From assembly GCF_028283785.1 (NCBI RefSeq), contig NZ_JAPWKB010000014.1, positions 310,001-374,000 of the forward strand: a DNA stretch of 64,000 bases. The letters are read 5' to 3'. The translations under genes were made by a program, and so were the position numbers. Under the pieces are notes generated by a model. That model saw nothing but the letters and a program-made list of their open reading frames with translations. It did not search any database and was not told the origin of the DNA. This document shows positions 9,318 to 16,721 of the stretch, piece by piece. Source of the stretch: Paraburkholderia sp. (GTDB taxonomy: Bacteria; Pseudomonadota; Gammaproteobacteria; Burkholderiales; Burkholderiaceae). Positions within the stretch are counted from its first letter, which is position 1, and every line of letters begins with the position of its first letter.

Positions 9318-9453
9318 GGCTCCGCTTCGTCACTGCATCGTGCTGCGCGCGGTTCGCCGTTCGCGAAACCGGGACCGAACCGGTACGCGCTTACGCTTGC
9401 CTAAAGCACGCCCAAAGCACGCCCATTCACCGTCACAACCTTCATTCACGCTC

Positions 9454-10617
9454 ATGCAAACCACGCAACAGGAATCGTTCCAGGACATTCGCGAAGCGGT
9501 TCGCGATCTGTGCCAGCAATTCTCCGGCGAATACTTTCGCAAGATCGACGAGGCGCGCGGCTATCCCGAAGCGTTCGTCGATGCGCTGACGCAGGCGGGT
9601 TGGCTCGCCGCGTTGATCCCGCAGGAATACGGCGGCTCGGGGCTCGGGCTGACGGAGGCCTCGGTGATCATGGAGGAGATCAATCGCGCGGGCGGCAATT
9701 CGGGCGCGTGTCACGGCCAGATGTACAACATGGGCACGCTGCTGCGTCACGGTTCCGACGCGCAGAAAAACCGCTATCTGCCGAAGATCGCCAGCGGCGA
9801 GTTGCGTTTGCAGTCGATGGGCGTGACCGAGCCGAGCACCGGCACCGACACCACCAAGATCAAGACCACCGCGCAGCGTCGCGGCGACCGTTACGTGATC
9901 AACGGGCAAAAAGTCTGGATTTCGCGGATCCAGCATTCCGATCTGATGATCCTGCTCGCGCGCACGACGCCGTTGTCGGACGTGAAGAAGAAGTCCGAAG
10001 GCATGTCGATTTTTATCGTCGATCTGCGCGACGCGATCGGTCACGGCATGACCGTGCAGCCGATCCTCAACATGGTCAATCACGAGACCAACGAACTGTT
10101 CTTCGACAACCTCGAAATTCCCGCTGAAAACCTGATCGGCGAGGAAGGTCAGGGCTTCAGATACATTCTCGACGGCCTGAACGCGGAACGCACGCTGATT
10201 GCCGCCGAGTGCATCGGCGACGGCTACTGGTTTATCGACAAGGTGAGCGCCTACGCGAAAGAGCGGATCGTGTTCGGCCGTCCGATCGGGCAGAACCAGG
10301 GCGTGCAGTTTCCGATTGCGCGCGCGTTCGTCAATGTCGAAGCCGCGAGCCTGATGCGCTTCGAAGCCGCGCGTCGTTTCGATGCGCACGAGCCGTGCGG
10401 CGCGCAGGCGAACATGGCGAAACTGCTCGCCGCCGACGCGTCGTGGGAGGCCGCCAACGCGTGTCTGCAGTTCCACGGCGGCTTCGGTTTCGCGTGCGAA
10501 TACGACGTCGAACGCAAGTTCCGCGAGACGCGTCTGTACCAGGTTGCGCCGATCTCGACGAACCTGATCCTGTCGTACGTGGCCGAGCATATTCTCGGTT
10601 TGCCGCGTTCGTTCTGA
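9454..10617 (+). CDS. Acyl-CoA dehydrogenase of the itaconate cluster
   Basis: 387 residues with the full acyl-CoA dehydrogenase fold: the helical N-terminal domain ending L-I-P-Q-E-Y-G-G-S-G-L-G, the V-T-E-P-S-T-G-T-D signature near residue 125, the G-Q-K-V-W-I-S beta domain, and the C-terminal Q-F-H-G-G-F-G-F. FAD-dependent alpha,beta-dehydrogenation is expected; its acyl-CoA is not established. Methylsuccinyl-CoA, which would yield a C5 unsaturated CoA ester, is an inference from the neighbours. The ATG at 9454 is used because the family N terminus begins there; the frame extends upstream to 9340 with unrelated residues. The next gene follows 16 bases after the stop. Confidence 0.88.
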   Translation: MQTTQQESFQDIREAVRDLCQQFSGEYFRKIDEARGYPEAFVDALTQAGWLAALIPQEYGGSGLGLTEASVIMEEINRAGGNSGACHGQMYNMGTLLRHGSDAQKNRYLPKIASGELRLQSMGVTEPSTGTDTTKIKTTAQRRGDRYVINGQKVWISRIQHSDLMILLARTTPLSDVKKKSEGMSIFIVDLRDAIGHGMTVQPILNMVNHETNELFFDNLEIPAENLIGEEGQGFRYILDGLNAERTLIAAECIGDGYWFIDKVSAYAKERIVFGRPIGQNQGVQFPIARAFVNVEAASLMRFEAARRFDAHEPCGAQANMAKLLAADASWEAANACLQFHGGFGFACEYDVERKFRETRLYQVAPISTNLILSYVAEHILGLPRSF

Positions 10618-10633
10618 CCGGCCGGAGACACGG

Positions 10634-11812
10634 ATGAAACCGCTCGAAGGCATCAAGGTCGTCACGCTCGAACATGCGATCGCCGCGCCGTTCTGCACGC
10701 GTCAGCTGGCCGATCTGGGCGCGCGCGTAATCAAGATCGAACGGCCGGGCACCGGCGATTTCGCGCGTGGCTACGATGAACGTGTACACGGTCTGTCGTC
10801 GCATTTCGTGTGGACCAACCGTTCGAAGGAAAGCCTCGCGCTCGATCTGAAACAGCCCGCCGCGATGGAAATTCTCGACGCGCTAGTCGCCGATGCCGAC
10901 GTGCTGGTCCAGAACCTCGCACCCGGCGCCGCCGACCGGCTCGGCCTCGGTTACGAGCAGTTGAGCGCGCGTTATCCGAAGCTGATCGTCTGCGATATCT
11001 CCGGCTATGGAGCGGACGGACCGTATCGCGACAGGAAGGCCTACGACCTGCTGATTCAAAGCGAATCGGGATTTCTGTCGGTAACGGGCTCGCCGGAACA
11101 GCCCGCGAAGGCCGGTTGCTCGATCGCCGATATTGCCGCGGGCATGTACGCGTATTCGAACATTCTCAGCGCGCTGTTGCAGCGCGGCCGCACCGGACGC
11201 GGCTGCCGGATCGATGTGTCGATGCTCGAAAGCATGGTCGAGTGGATGGGCTATCCGATGTACTACGCGATCGACGGCCAGAGTCCGCCCGCGTTGTCCG
11301 GCGCCGCGCACGCGACGATCTATCCGTATGGTCCGTTTCCCGCAGGCGACGGCAAGACCGTGATGCTCGGTTTGCAGAACGAGCGCGAATGGAAGCTGTT
11401 TTGCGATCAGGTATTGCTGCAACCCGAACTCGCTGCCGATCCGCGCTTCATGACGAATTCGAAACGCACAGCGGCGCGCGACGCGCTACGCGCGGTGATC
11501 GTCGATGCGTTTTCGGGCTTGAGCGCCGCGCAGGTCGGCGAGCGGCTCGATGCGGCCGGTATCGCCAACGCGCAGATGAATACGTTGCACGACGTGTGGT
11601 CGCATCCGCAACTGAAGGCGCGCGAACGCTGGCGCGAAGTGGCGACACCAGCGGGGAATGTGCCGGCGCTGTTGCCGCCCGGCGTGCCGTCGAATGCGGA
11701 CGCGCGGATGGACGCCGTGCCCGCGCTCGGCCAGCACACCGACGCGATCTTGCAGGAACTCGGCTACGACCGCGTGCGCATCGACGCGCTGCGCGCGGAC
11801 GGCACGATCTGA
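10634..11812 (+). CDS. ict: Family III CoA transferase, probable itaconate CoA transferase
   Basis: 392 residues of the CaiB/BaiF (formyl-CoA transferase) family. The N terminus reads P-L-E-G-I-K-V-V-T-L-E, followed by G-A-R-V-I-K-I-E-R-P-G-T-G-D-F and L-A-L-D-L-K, where the catalytic Asp forms the acyl-CoA anhydride (near residue 165, Y-D-L-L-I-Q-S-E-S-G). Expected role: activation of itaconate, with succinyl-CoA as CoA donor, feeding the hydratase encoded upstream. The ribosome site C-C-G-G-A-G lies 7 bases before the ATG. The family is certain; the substrate rests on the cluster's match to known itaconate loci. Confidence 0.85.
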   Translation: MKPLEGIKVVTLEHAIAAPFCTRQLADLGARVIKIERPGTGDFARGYDERVHGLSSHFVWTNRSKESLALDLKQPAAMEILDALVADADVLVQNLAPGAADRLGLGYEQLSARYPKLIVCDISGYGADGPYRDRKAYDLLIQSESGFLSVTGSPEQPAKAGCSIADIAAGMYAYSNILSALLQRGRTGRGCRIDVSMLESMVEWMGYPMYYAIDGQSPPALSGAAHATIYPYGPFPAGDGKTVMLGLQNEREWKLFCDQVLLQPELAADPRFMTNSKRTAARDALRAVIVDAFSGLSAAQVGERLDAAGIANAQMNTLHDVWSHPQLKARERWREVATPAGNVPALLPPGVPSNADARMDAVPALGQHTDAILQELGYDRVRIDALRADGTI

Positions 11813-11845
11813 GACCCGCCCACTTTCACCGGAATCCAGACTGAC

Positions 11846-13294
11846 ATGAACGATCAGGCCTCTTTCGACGATCATCCCGGCCGCGTGCTCGCGACCTTTG
11901 CCGCGCAACTCGATTTCGACGCGATTCCCGCCGACGTCGTCGAGCGCACGGTGAATCTGTATGTGGACTGGATCGGCTCGGCGCTCGCGGGCAAAGGCGC
12001 GCGCCCGGTCGAAACGATTGCGGCGTTCGCGCGGCAAGCGGGCGGCGCGTTCGGTGCCGGTGGGCCGTCCGAAGTGTTGATCGACCGCACGCGCACGACG
12101 CCGTATTTCGCGGCGATGGTGAACGGCGCAGCGTCGCATTTCGCCGAGCAGGACGACGTGCACAACGGCTCGGTGTTTCATCCGGCGACCGTGGTGTTTC
12201 CGGTCGCGCTCGCGTTGGCGCAGGCGAAACGTCTGTCCGGCCGCGACCTGATCGTGGCGGCCGTGGCCGGTTACGAGGTTGGGATCCGGATCGGCGAATT
12301 TCTCGGGCGCTCGCACTACAAGGTTTTCCATACGACCGGCACGGCGGGCACCGTCGCGGCGGCGGCCACGGCAGGGCGTCTGTTGGGGCTGAGCCCGTCG
12401 CAGATGCTCGACGCGTTCGGCTCGGCCGGCACGCAGGCGAGCGGTCTATGGGAGTTTCTGCGCGACGCCGCCGATTCGAAGCAACTGCACACCGCGATGG
12501 CCGCCGCGAACGGGCTGATGGCCGCGCAACTCGCCGCCGACGGTTTCAAAGGCGCGACACGGATTCTCGACGGTGACAAGGGCATGGCCGCCGGCATGTC
12601 GAGCGATGCCGATCCCACGCGTCTCACCGACCGGCTCGGCACGCGCTGGGCGACCGCCGAAACCTCGTTCAAGTATCACGCCGCGTGCCGCCACACGCAT
12701 CCGGCCGCCGACGCGTTGCTCGCCGTGATCCGGCAATACGCGCTCGCACCGGAGCAGATCGCGAGCGTCACCGCGCATGTCCATCAGGGCGCGCTCGACG
12801 TGCTCGGCGCGGTGGTCGTGCCGCGCACCGTGCATCAGGCGAAGTTCAATATGGGGACCGTGCTGGGGCTTGTCGCGCATCACGGTTACGCGGGCGTCAC
12901 CGAGTTCGAGCAGAATTTTTCAGCGGACGCGATTGCCGCGTTTCGCGACACCGTGCGAATGGCGTTCGACGACGAAGTGGACCGCGCCTATCCGGCGCGC
13001 TGGATCGGCAAGGTAACGGTGACGACGCACGACGGCCGCACGTTGACCGGACGCGTCGATGAGCCGAAGGGCGATCCCGGCAACACGCTGTCGCGCGACG
13101 AACTGGCGGCCAAGCTGCGGCGGCTGGCGGCGTTTTCAGGCGCGGCATCGGACGATGAAGCGTCGCACATACTGGATCGCGCGTGGCATGTCGTGTCGCA
13201 GGAAACGGTGGGCGACGTGTTCGCCGTTGCAAGCCGTGAAGCCGGTGGCGGTTCGGCGCAACGTGCTGAAAAAGCCGCGCGGGCGGCGGCATGA
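11846..13294 (+). CDS. MmgE/PrpD-family protein
   Basis: 482 residues of the MmgE/PrpD fold, which includes 2-methylcitrate dehydratase and cis-aconitate decarboxylase (the itaconate-forming CAD/IRG1 enzymes). Visible landmarks are D-D-V-H-N-G-S-V-F-H-P-A-T-V-V-F-P (about residues 105-121), V-A-G-Y-E-V-G-I-R-I-G, and K-Y-H-A-A-C-R-H-T-H-P-A. A member of this family with unsettled function is also present in the Pseudomonas itaconate locus as I recall it. A role as isomerase or dehydratase of a C5/C6 acid is plausible. It lies between the CoA transferase and the lyase and overlaps the lyase start (ATGA), so it is clearly part of the same operon. Confidence 0.82.
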   Translation: MNDQASFDDHPGRVLATFAAQLDFDAIPADVVERTVNLYVDWIGSALAGKGARPVETIAAFARQAGGAFGAGGPSEVLIDRTRTTPYFAAMVNGAASHFAEQDDVHNGSVFHPATVVFPVALALAQAKRLSGRDLIVAAVAGYEVGIRIGEFLGRSHYKVFHTTGTAGTVAAAATAGRLLGLSPSQMLDAFGSAGTQASGLWEFLRDAADSKQLHTAMAAANGLMAAQLAADGFKGATRILDGDKGMAAGMSSDADPTRLTDRLGTRWATAETSFKYHAACRHTHPAADALLAVIRQYALAPEQIASVTAHVHQGALDVLGAVVVPRTVHQAKFNMGTVLGLVAHHGYAGVTEFEQNFSADAIAAFRDTVRMAFDDEVDRAYPARWIGKVTVTTHDGRTLTGRVDEPKGDPGNTLSRDELAAKLRRLAAFSGAASDDEASHILDRAWHVVSQETVGDVFAVASREAGGGSAQRAEKAARAAA

Positions 13295-14154
13295 GTACGC
13301 GCGTGAATGTCCGGGTGCCGCGCTCGTATCTGTTCGTGCCGGGCAATCGTCCCGAGCGGTTCGGGAAGGCGTTTGCAGCCGGTGCCGACGCGGTGATTCT
13401 CGATCTCGAAGACGCCGTGCAACCCGATGACAAACCGTCCGCGCGTCGAATCGTGGCCGAGGCGCTGGCGACGCTGACCGCTTCGGCCCCGGTCGCCGAC
13501 GATGCGCCGGAGCGGGCGCAGCCGCGGGTACTGGTGCGGATCAACGGGTCGGACACGCCGTGGTTCGCCGACGATCTCGCGGCGTTGTCCTCGCAGGTTG
13601 GGTTGAGCGGCATCGTGTTGCCGAAAGCGGAAACACGCGAGCAGATCGACGCGGTGCTGGCGTCGGCGCATGACGGATTGTCGGTGTTGCCGATCGTGGA
13701 GACCGCGCGAGGAGTCGCACAGCTTGGGGCGTTATGCGGTGCGCCGCGAGTGAGCCGGATCGTATTTGGGACGCTCGATTTTCAGGTCGATCTCGGCATT
13801 GACGGCGATGGAGTCGAGTTGCATTTTTTCCGTTCGCAGATCGTGCTGGCGTCGCGGCTGGCGGGGATCGGTGCACCGGTCGATGGTGTGAGCACGACGC
13901 TTGACGATCCCGCCGCGATCGAAGCCGACGCGCGGTGCGGGCGACGGTTTGGGTTTGGGGGCAAGCTTTGCATTCATCCGAGGCAGGTTGATGCGGTGCA
14001 TCGGGCTTATGCGTGGAGTGATAGTGAGAGGGAATGGGCTGGGAGGGTGTTGGCGGCGGTTGAGGGTAGCCGCGGCGCGGCTGTGGCTCTGGATGGGAGG
14101 ATGGTGGATTTGCCGGTGATTTTGAAGGCCAGGACGGTGATGGAAGGGATTTAG
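13291..14154 (+). CDS. ccl: CitE-like (S)-citramalyl-CoA lyase
   Basis: 287 residues of the HpcH/HpaI aldolase / citrate-lyase-beta family. P-R-S-Y-L-F-V-P-G-N-R-P-E-R-F starts the barrel, D-A-V-I-L-D-L-E-D-A-V carries the metal-binding acid, R-V-L-V-R-I-N-G follows, and V-L-P-I-V-E-T and F-G-T-L-D-F-Q-V-D-L complete the Mg2+ site. Expected reaction: citramalyl-CoA to pyruvate plus acetyl-CoA, the last step of itaconate use. It overlaps the MmgE/PrpD gene by four bases. The last 100 codons turn markedly G/T-rich and run into the G/T tract that precedes the dispersed repeat. Confidence 0.85.
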   Translation: MSTRVNVRVPRSYLFVPGNRPERFGKAFAAGADAVILDLEDAVQPDDKPSARRIVAEALATLTASAPVADDAPERAQPRVLVRINGSDTPWFADDLAALSSQVGLSGIVLPKAETREQIDAVLASAHDGLSVLPIVETARGVAQLGALCGAPRVSRIVFGTLDFQVDLGIDGDGVELHFFRSQIVLASRLAGIGAPVDGVSTTLDDPAAIEADARCGRRFGFGGKLCIHPRQVDAVHRAYAWSDSEREWAGRVLAAVEGSRGAAVALDGRMVDLPVILKARTVMEGI

Positions 14155-14546
14155 AGGTTTGGTTTTGGTTTTGATTTTGGTTTTGGTTTGGTTGCTCCTG
14201 GCGTGGCGTGCGCGTCCTGTTTTCACGCCGGTTTGCCTGGATCGTCCCTGTGCGGGACCGCACCTACTTTTCTTTGCTCGCGCAAAGAAAAGTAGGCAAA
14301 AGAAAGCGCGTTTACACCGCCACTTTGTAGCGAGTGGCGTCCTTCCAGAACGGGTAGTGGACCGCGCACGATTTGAGTTGTCGCACCGCTTAACCTGGTG
14401 ACAAATGGTATGGACGCCTCCCCCTCGCGAGGGCTGCTGACCGAATGGTCGGGGCGCGACCAGGAAGGTGGGTTCTCGCAACCGACGGCCTCAGATGTGC
14501 CAGAGTGGAAGTTGGGCAACGTACCACTTGAGGAAGGAGAACCCAA

Positions 14547-15569
14547 ATGAAGCTTACTCCGGTTGGTGTCGATATTGCGAAGCAGGTGTTCCAGGTCCAC
14601 TGGGTTGATCCGCAAACAGGCGAGGTCGTCAGTTGGCAGATCCGACGCGCCACGTTTCTGTCGCACTTTGCAAATCGCGCGCCGTGCCTGATCGGCATGG
14701 AAGCGTGTGGCGGTTCCCAGCACTGGGCGCGTCATCTGGAGCAGATGGGTCATCAGGTGAAGTTGATGCCGGGCCAGGCGGTCAAGGCGTTTGTGAGCGG
14801 TAACAAGAGCGACGTGGCTGATGCACGGGCAATCTGGACCGCGGTACAGCAGTCGGGCGTGAGGTCCGTGACGGTCAAGACTGAATCGCAGCAGGCCGTG
14901 CTGGCATTGCACCGGATGCGCCAGCAACTGATCAGGTTTCGCACGATGCAGATCAATGGATTGCGTGGGCTGCTGACGGAATACGGTGAAGTGATGGCGG
15001 TAGGCCGCGCCGCGCTGAACCGGGCGATGGCTGATGTGCTGGCGCGCCTGGAGGCGCGTTTGCCCACGATGCTGGTGGACACGCTGCGTGAGCAGTGGCA
15101 GCGGCTTGACGTTCTCGATGAGCAGATTGCGCGAATCGAACGCCGGCTCTCGGACTGGATGAAGGAAGAGCGTGCCTGCCGGCAGATCGCCGACATTCCC
15201 GGCGTCGGGCTGCTGACAGCGACCGCTGCTGTGGCGACGATGGGCGACCCCAAAGCGTTTCATTCAGGACGTGAGTTTGCGGCCTGGCTGGGTCTGGTGC
15301 CCAGACAGACCGGCACCGGTGGCAGGATCAGACTGCATGGGATCAGCAAACGCGGTGATGTGTATCTGCGCACACTGCTGATCCACGGTGCACGATCGGT
15401 GCTCGCGCGCGCGAAAGAGCCAGGCCCGTGGCTCGAGCAGTTGGGCCGGCGGCGCCCGCATAACGTGGTAATCGTTGCGTTGGCCAACAAGATGGCCCGA
15501 ACGATTTGGGCGCTGCTGGCGCACGGGCGTACGTACGAGAAAGGCTATGTGAGTACGCGAGCGGCGTAA
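14547..15569 (+). CDS. IS110-family (IS1111-type) transposase
   Basis: 340 residues. The N-terminal RuvC-like DEDD domain shows V-G-V-D-I-A-K (Asp9), G-M-E-A-C-G-G (Glu52) and the paired acids in N-K-S-D-V-A-D-A-R. A helical middle is followed by the C-terminal Tnp_20 domain (I-P-G-V-G-L-L-T-A then G-I-S-K-R-G-D-V-Y-L-R-T-L-L-I-H-G-A-R). These recombinases move a circular element to a dinucleotide core using a structured RNA. G-A-A-G-G-A-G lies before the ATG. Apart from one residue (Trp here, Arg in copy 3 near position 33) and a lesion there, the two copies in the window are nearly identical, which suggests recent activity or gene conversion. Confidence 0.93.
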   Translation: MKLTPVGVDIAKQVFQVHWVDPQTGEVVSWQIRRATFLSHFANRAPCLIGMEACGGSQHWARHLEQMGHQVKLMPGQAVKAFVSGNKSDVADARAIWTAVQQSGVRSVTVKTESQQAVLALHRMRQQLIRFRTMQINGLRGLLTEYGEVMAVGRAALNRAMADVLARLEARLPTMLVDTLREQWQRLDVLDEQIARIERRLSDWMKEERACRQIADIPGVGLLTATAAVATMGDPKAFHSGREFAAWLGLVPRQTGTGGRIRLHGISKRGDVYLRTLLIHGARSVLARAKEPGPWLEQLGRRRPHNVVIVALANKMARTIWALLAHGRTYEKGYVSTRAA

Positions 15570-15589
15570 GCGCTGCAATGACTGAATAA

Positions 15590-15800
15590 ACCGGTTTTGC
15601 AGGAGATGGGATGTCAAAGGTTGCGCAAGGTAATTGAGTGTGATGGCACACAGGTCAGACCGGGACTCACCAAACCTGAACTGCCTTGCGGGCTAACAGC
15701 CCGTGTGTCAAGTGAGGCGTGAGCCAGCGGATTCCATCGAGGCCAGCGGGTTCGACCTGCAACAAGGCCGGATATAAAGCCGCAACCTTCCTGTCTACCA
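15590..15800 (+). ncRNA. Predicted bridge RNA of the IS1111-type element
   Basis: Located in the right non-coding end, downstream of the transposase. A hairpin with stem C-G-G-G-C / G-C-C-C-G (15689-15703, loop T-A-A-C-A) is flanked on its 5' side by A-C-T-G-C-C-T-T-G (15680-15688), the exact complement of the rejoined target top strand across the insertion point, and on its 3' side by G-T-G-T-C-A-A-G (15705-15712), which matches 7 of 8 bases of the target's left half. Further on, 15731-15737 is nearly complementary to the IS left end (6 of 7) and 15772-15778 equals the right end (A-T-A-T-A-A-A). This is the guide arrangement expected for target and donor loops. RNA ends are approximate. Confidence 0.62.
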
Positions 15801-15843
15801 ACACACACGAAAACCCTTGGCAAACGGGAGGCGTCCATATAAA

Positions 15844-16027
15844 GGCAGTCATTAGTTCCGGCTGTTCGCTCCGCGACAGCCGACGGGCACAGTCCCGTCT
15901 TTATCTCTTGGCGCCATTTCATGCGCTGCACTCCGTTCGTCACAACACCCGTTTTCCTGGCATGCGCCGGGCGGTTCTCGCGCGCAAAATTCCTGGCAAC
16001 CAGGAACGTCGAAACCTTCGTGAAGTT
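15844..16027. other. Right part of repeat copy 1 before the tandem units, no gene
   Basis: Repeat core sequence homologous to copies 2 (inverted orientation there) and 3. It begins G-G-C-A-G-T-C-A-T-T, the right half of the IS target, followed by a C-G-G-C-T-G-T-C-G/C-G-C-G-A-C-A-G-C-C-G type hairpin. Reading frames through it are not conserved between copies, so none is called. Confidence 0.6.
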
Positions 16028-16225
16028 GGGCGAATGCCGTGGCGCAAACCGGGCTTCGATCCGGACGCTAGAGCGGTCGTTAAGGCGGGCGAATCGTGTG
16101 GCGTGAACGGCCTTTGAGCCGACGCCGGAACTCTCGAAAAAACGGGCGAATGGCGTGGCGAAAACCGGGCTTCGATCCGGGCGCCGGAACCGTCGAAGCG
16201 GCGGGCGAATGACGTGGCGCAAATG
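16028..16225. repeat. Tandem ~58-bp repeat in the core of copy 1
   Basis: Units begin G-G-G-C-G-A-A-T followed within a few bases by G-T-G-G-C-G, at 16028, 16087, 16144 and 16203 (spacing 59, 57 and 59), the last one partial. Copies 2 and 3 of the dispersed repeat have only about one and a half units, so unit number varies between copies. Confidence 0.75.
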
Positions 16226-16721
16226 GGTTTTTGAAGTGGGCTACCGCCGCGAAGCGGGCGGGATGTGCGGGCGCGGACCACCACGTCAGGCGGCGCGGCA
16301 ACTCCAAACGTGCGCGGTCCACTACCCGTTAGTCAGTAGACGCCACTCGCTACGAAGCGGCGGTGTAAACGCGCTTTCTTTTGCCTACTTTTCTTTGCGC
16401 GAGCAAAGAAAAGTAGGTGCGGTCCCGCACAGGGACGATCCAGGTAAACCGACGTGAAACCGGGACAACCAAACCGGGACAACCGACCCGACCAGCGCGA
16501 AAACAGGCCCCACGCACCAGCCTAAGAACACCCCAACCCCAATTAAAAACCAAAAACGTTTCCGATAAGAAAACACCCCACTCCACCGTCCCCCAAAAAA
16601 ATAAAACCCGAAAACCAAACCAAAACCCAAAGCCAAACCCCAAGATTTGCCGCCAAAAACCCCCCGGTGTATAGTCGAAACCCTCACCAAGTTTCGTATC
16701 GGAAATTAAAAGGACCCGTTT

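Larger units (their letters stand above)
14405..15843 (+). mobile_element. IS110-family element, IS1111 subgroup, intact copy (1439 bp)
   Basis: The ends were set by comparison with the empty repeat copy around 30454. The target reads G-T-G-A-C-AA-G-G-C-A-G; in this copy G-T-G-A-C-AA precedes the left end and AA-G-G-C-A-G follows the right end, so an AA dinucleotide is shared and no longer duplication was made. Sub-terminal inverted repeats of 14 bp (14409-14422 and 15826-15839) are the hallmark of the IS1111 subgroup. The transposase lies at 14547-15569. The left non-coding end is 142 bases and the right one 274 bases, the longer right end being where IS1111-type elements encode their bridge RNA. 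Confidence 0.88.
14231..16449. repeat. Dispersed inverted-arm repeat, copy 1 (carrying the IS)
   Basis: The left arm (14231-14390) and right arm (about 16297-16449) are inverted copies. Each holds a perfect 13-bp hairpin (C-T-A-C-T-T-T-T-C-T-T-T-G and its complement) next to a G-T-C-C-C-T-G-T-G-C-G-G-G-A-C element. Copies 2 (29966-30628) and 3 (59719-61819) have the same arms. The core from 15844 to the right arm contains a tandem ~58-bp repeat. Copy 1 was split by an IS at 14405-15843. A G/T-rich tract lies outside the left arm and a C/A-rich tract outside the right arm, so the symmetry extends beyond the arms. No gene is carried apart from the IS transposase. Confidence 0.8.

Noticed and set aside
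9395..9425. Short direct repeat A-A-A-G-C-A-C-G-C-C-C between the hydratase and dehydrogenase genes
   Set aside because: Only two copies of an 11-base unit; probably chance or slippage, no regulatory logic visible.
16028..16225. Regularly spaced ~58-bp repeats considered as a CRISPR array
   Set aside because: Whole units are similar, including what would be spacers; no cas genes are near and repeat boundaries are not constant.
14231..16449. Repeat arms plus inserted IS considered as an integron attC or composite transposon
   Set aside because: No integrase, no cassette genes, and only one IS per repeat. The arms occur without any IS in copy 2.
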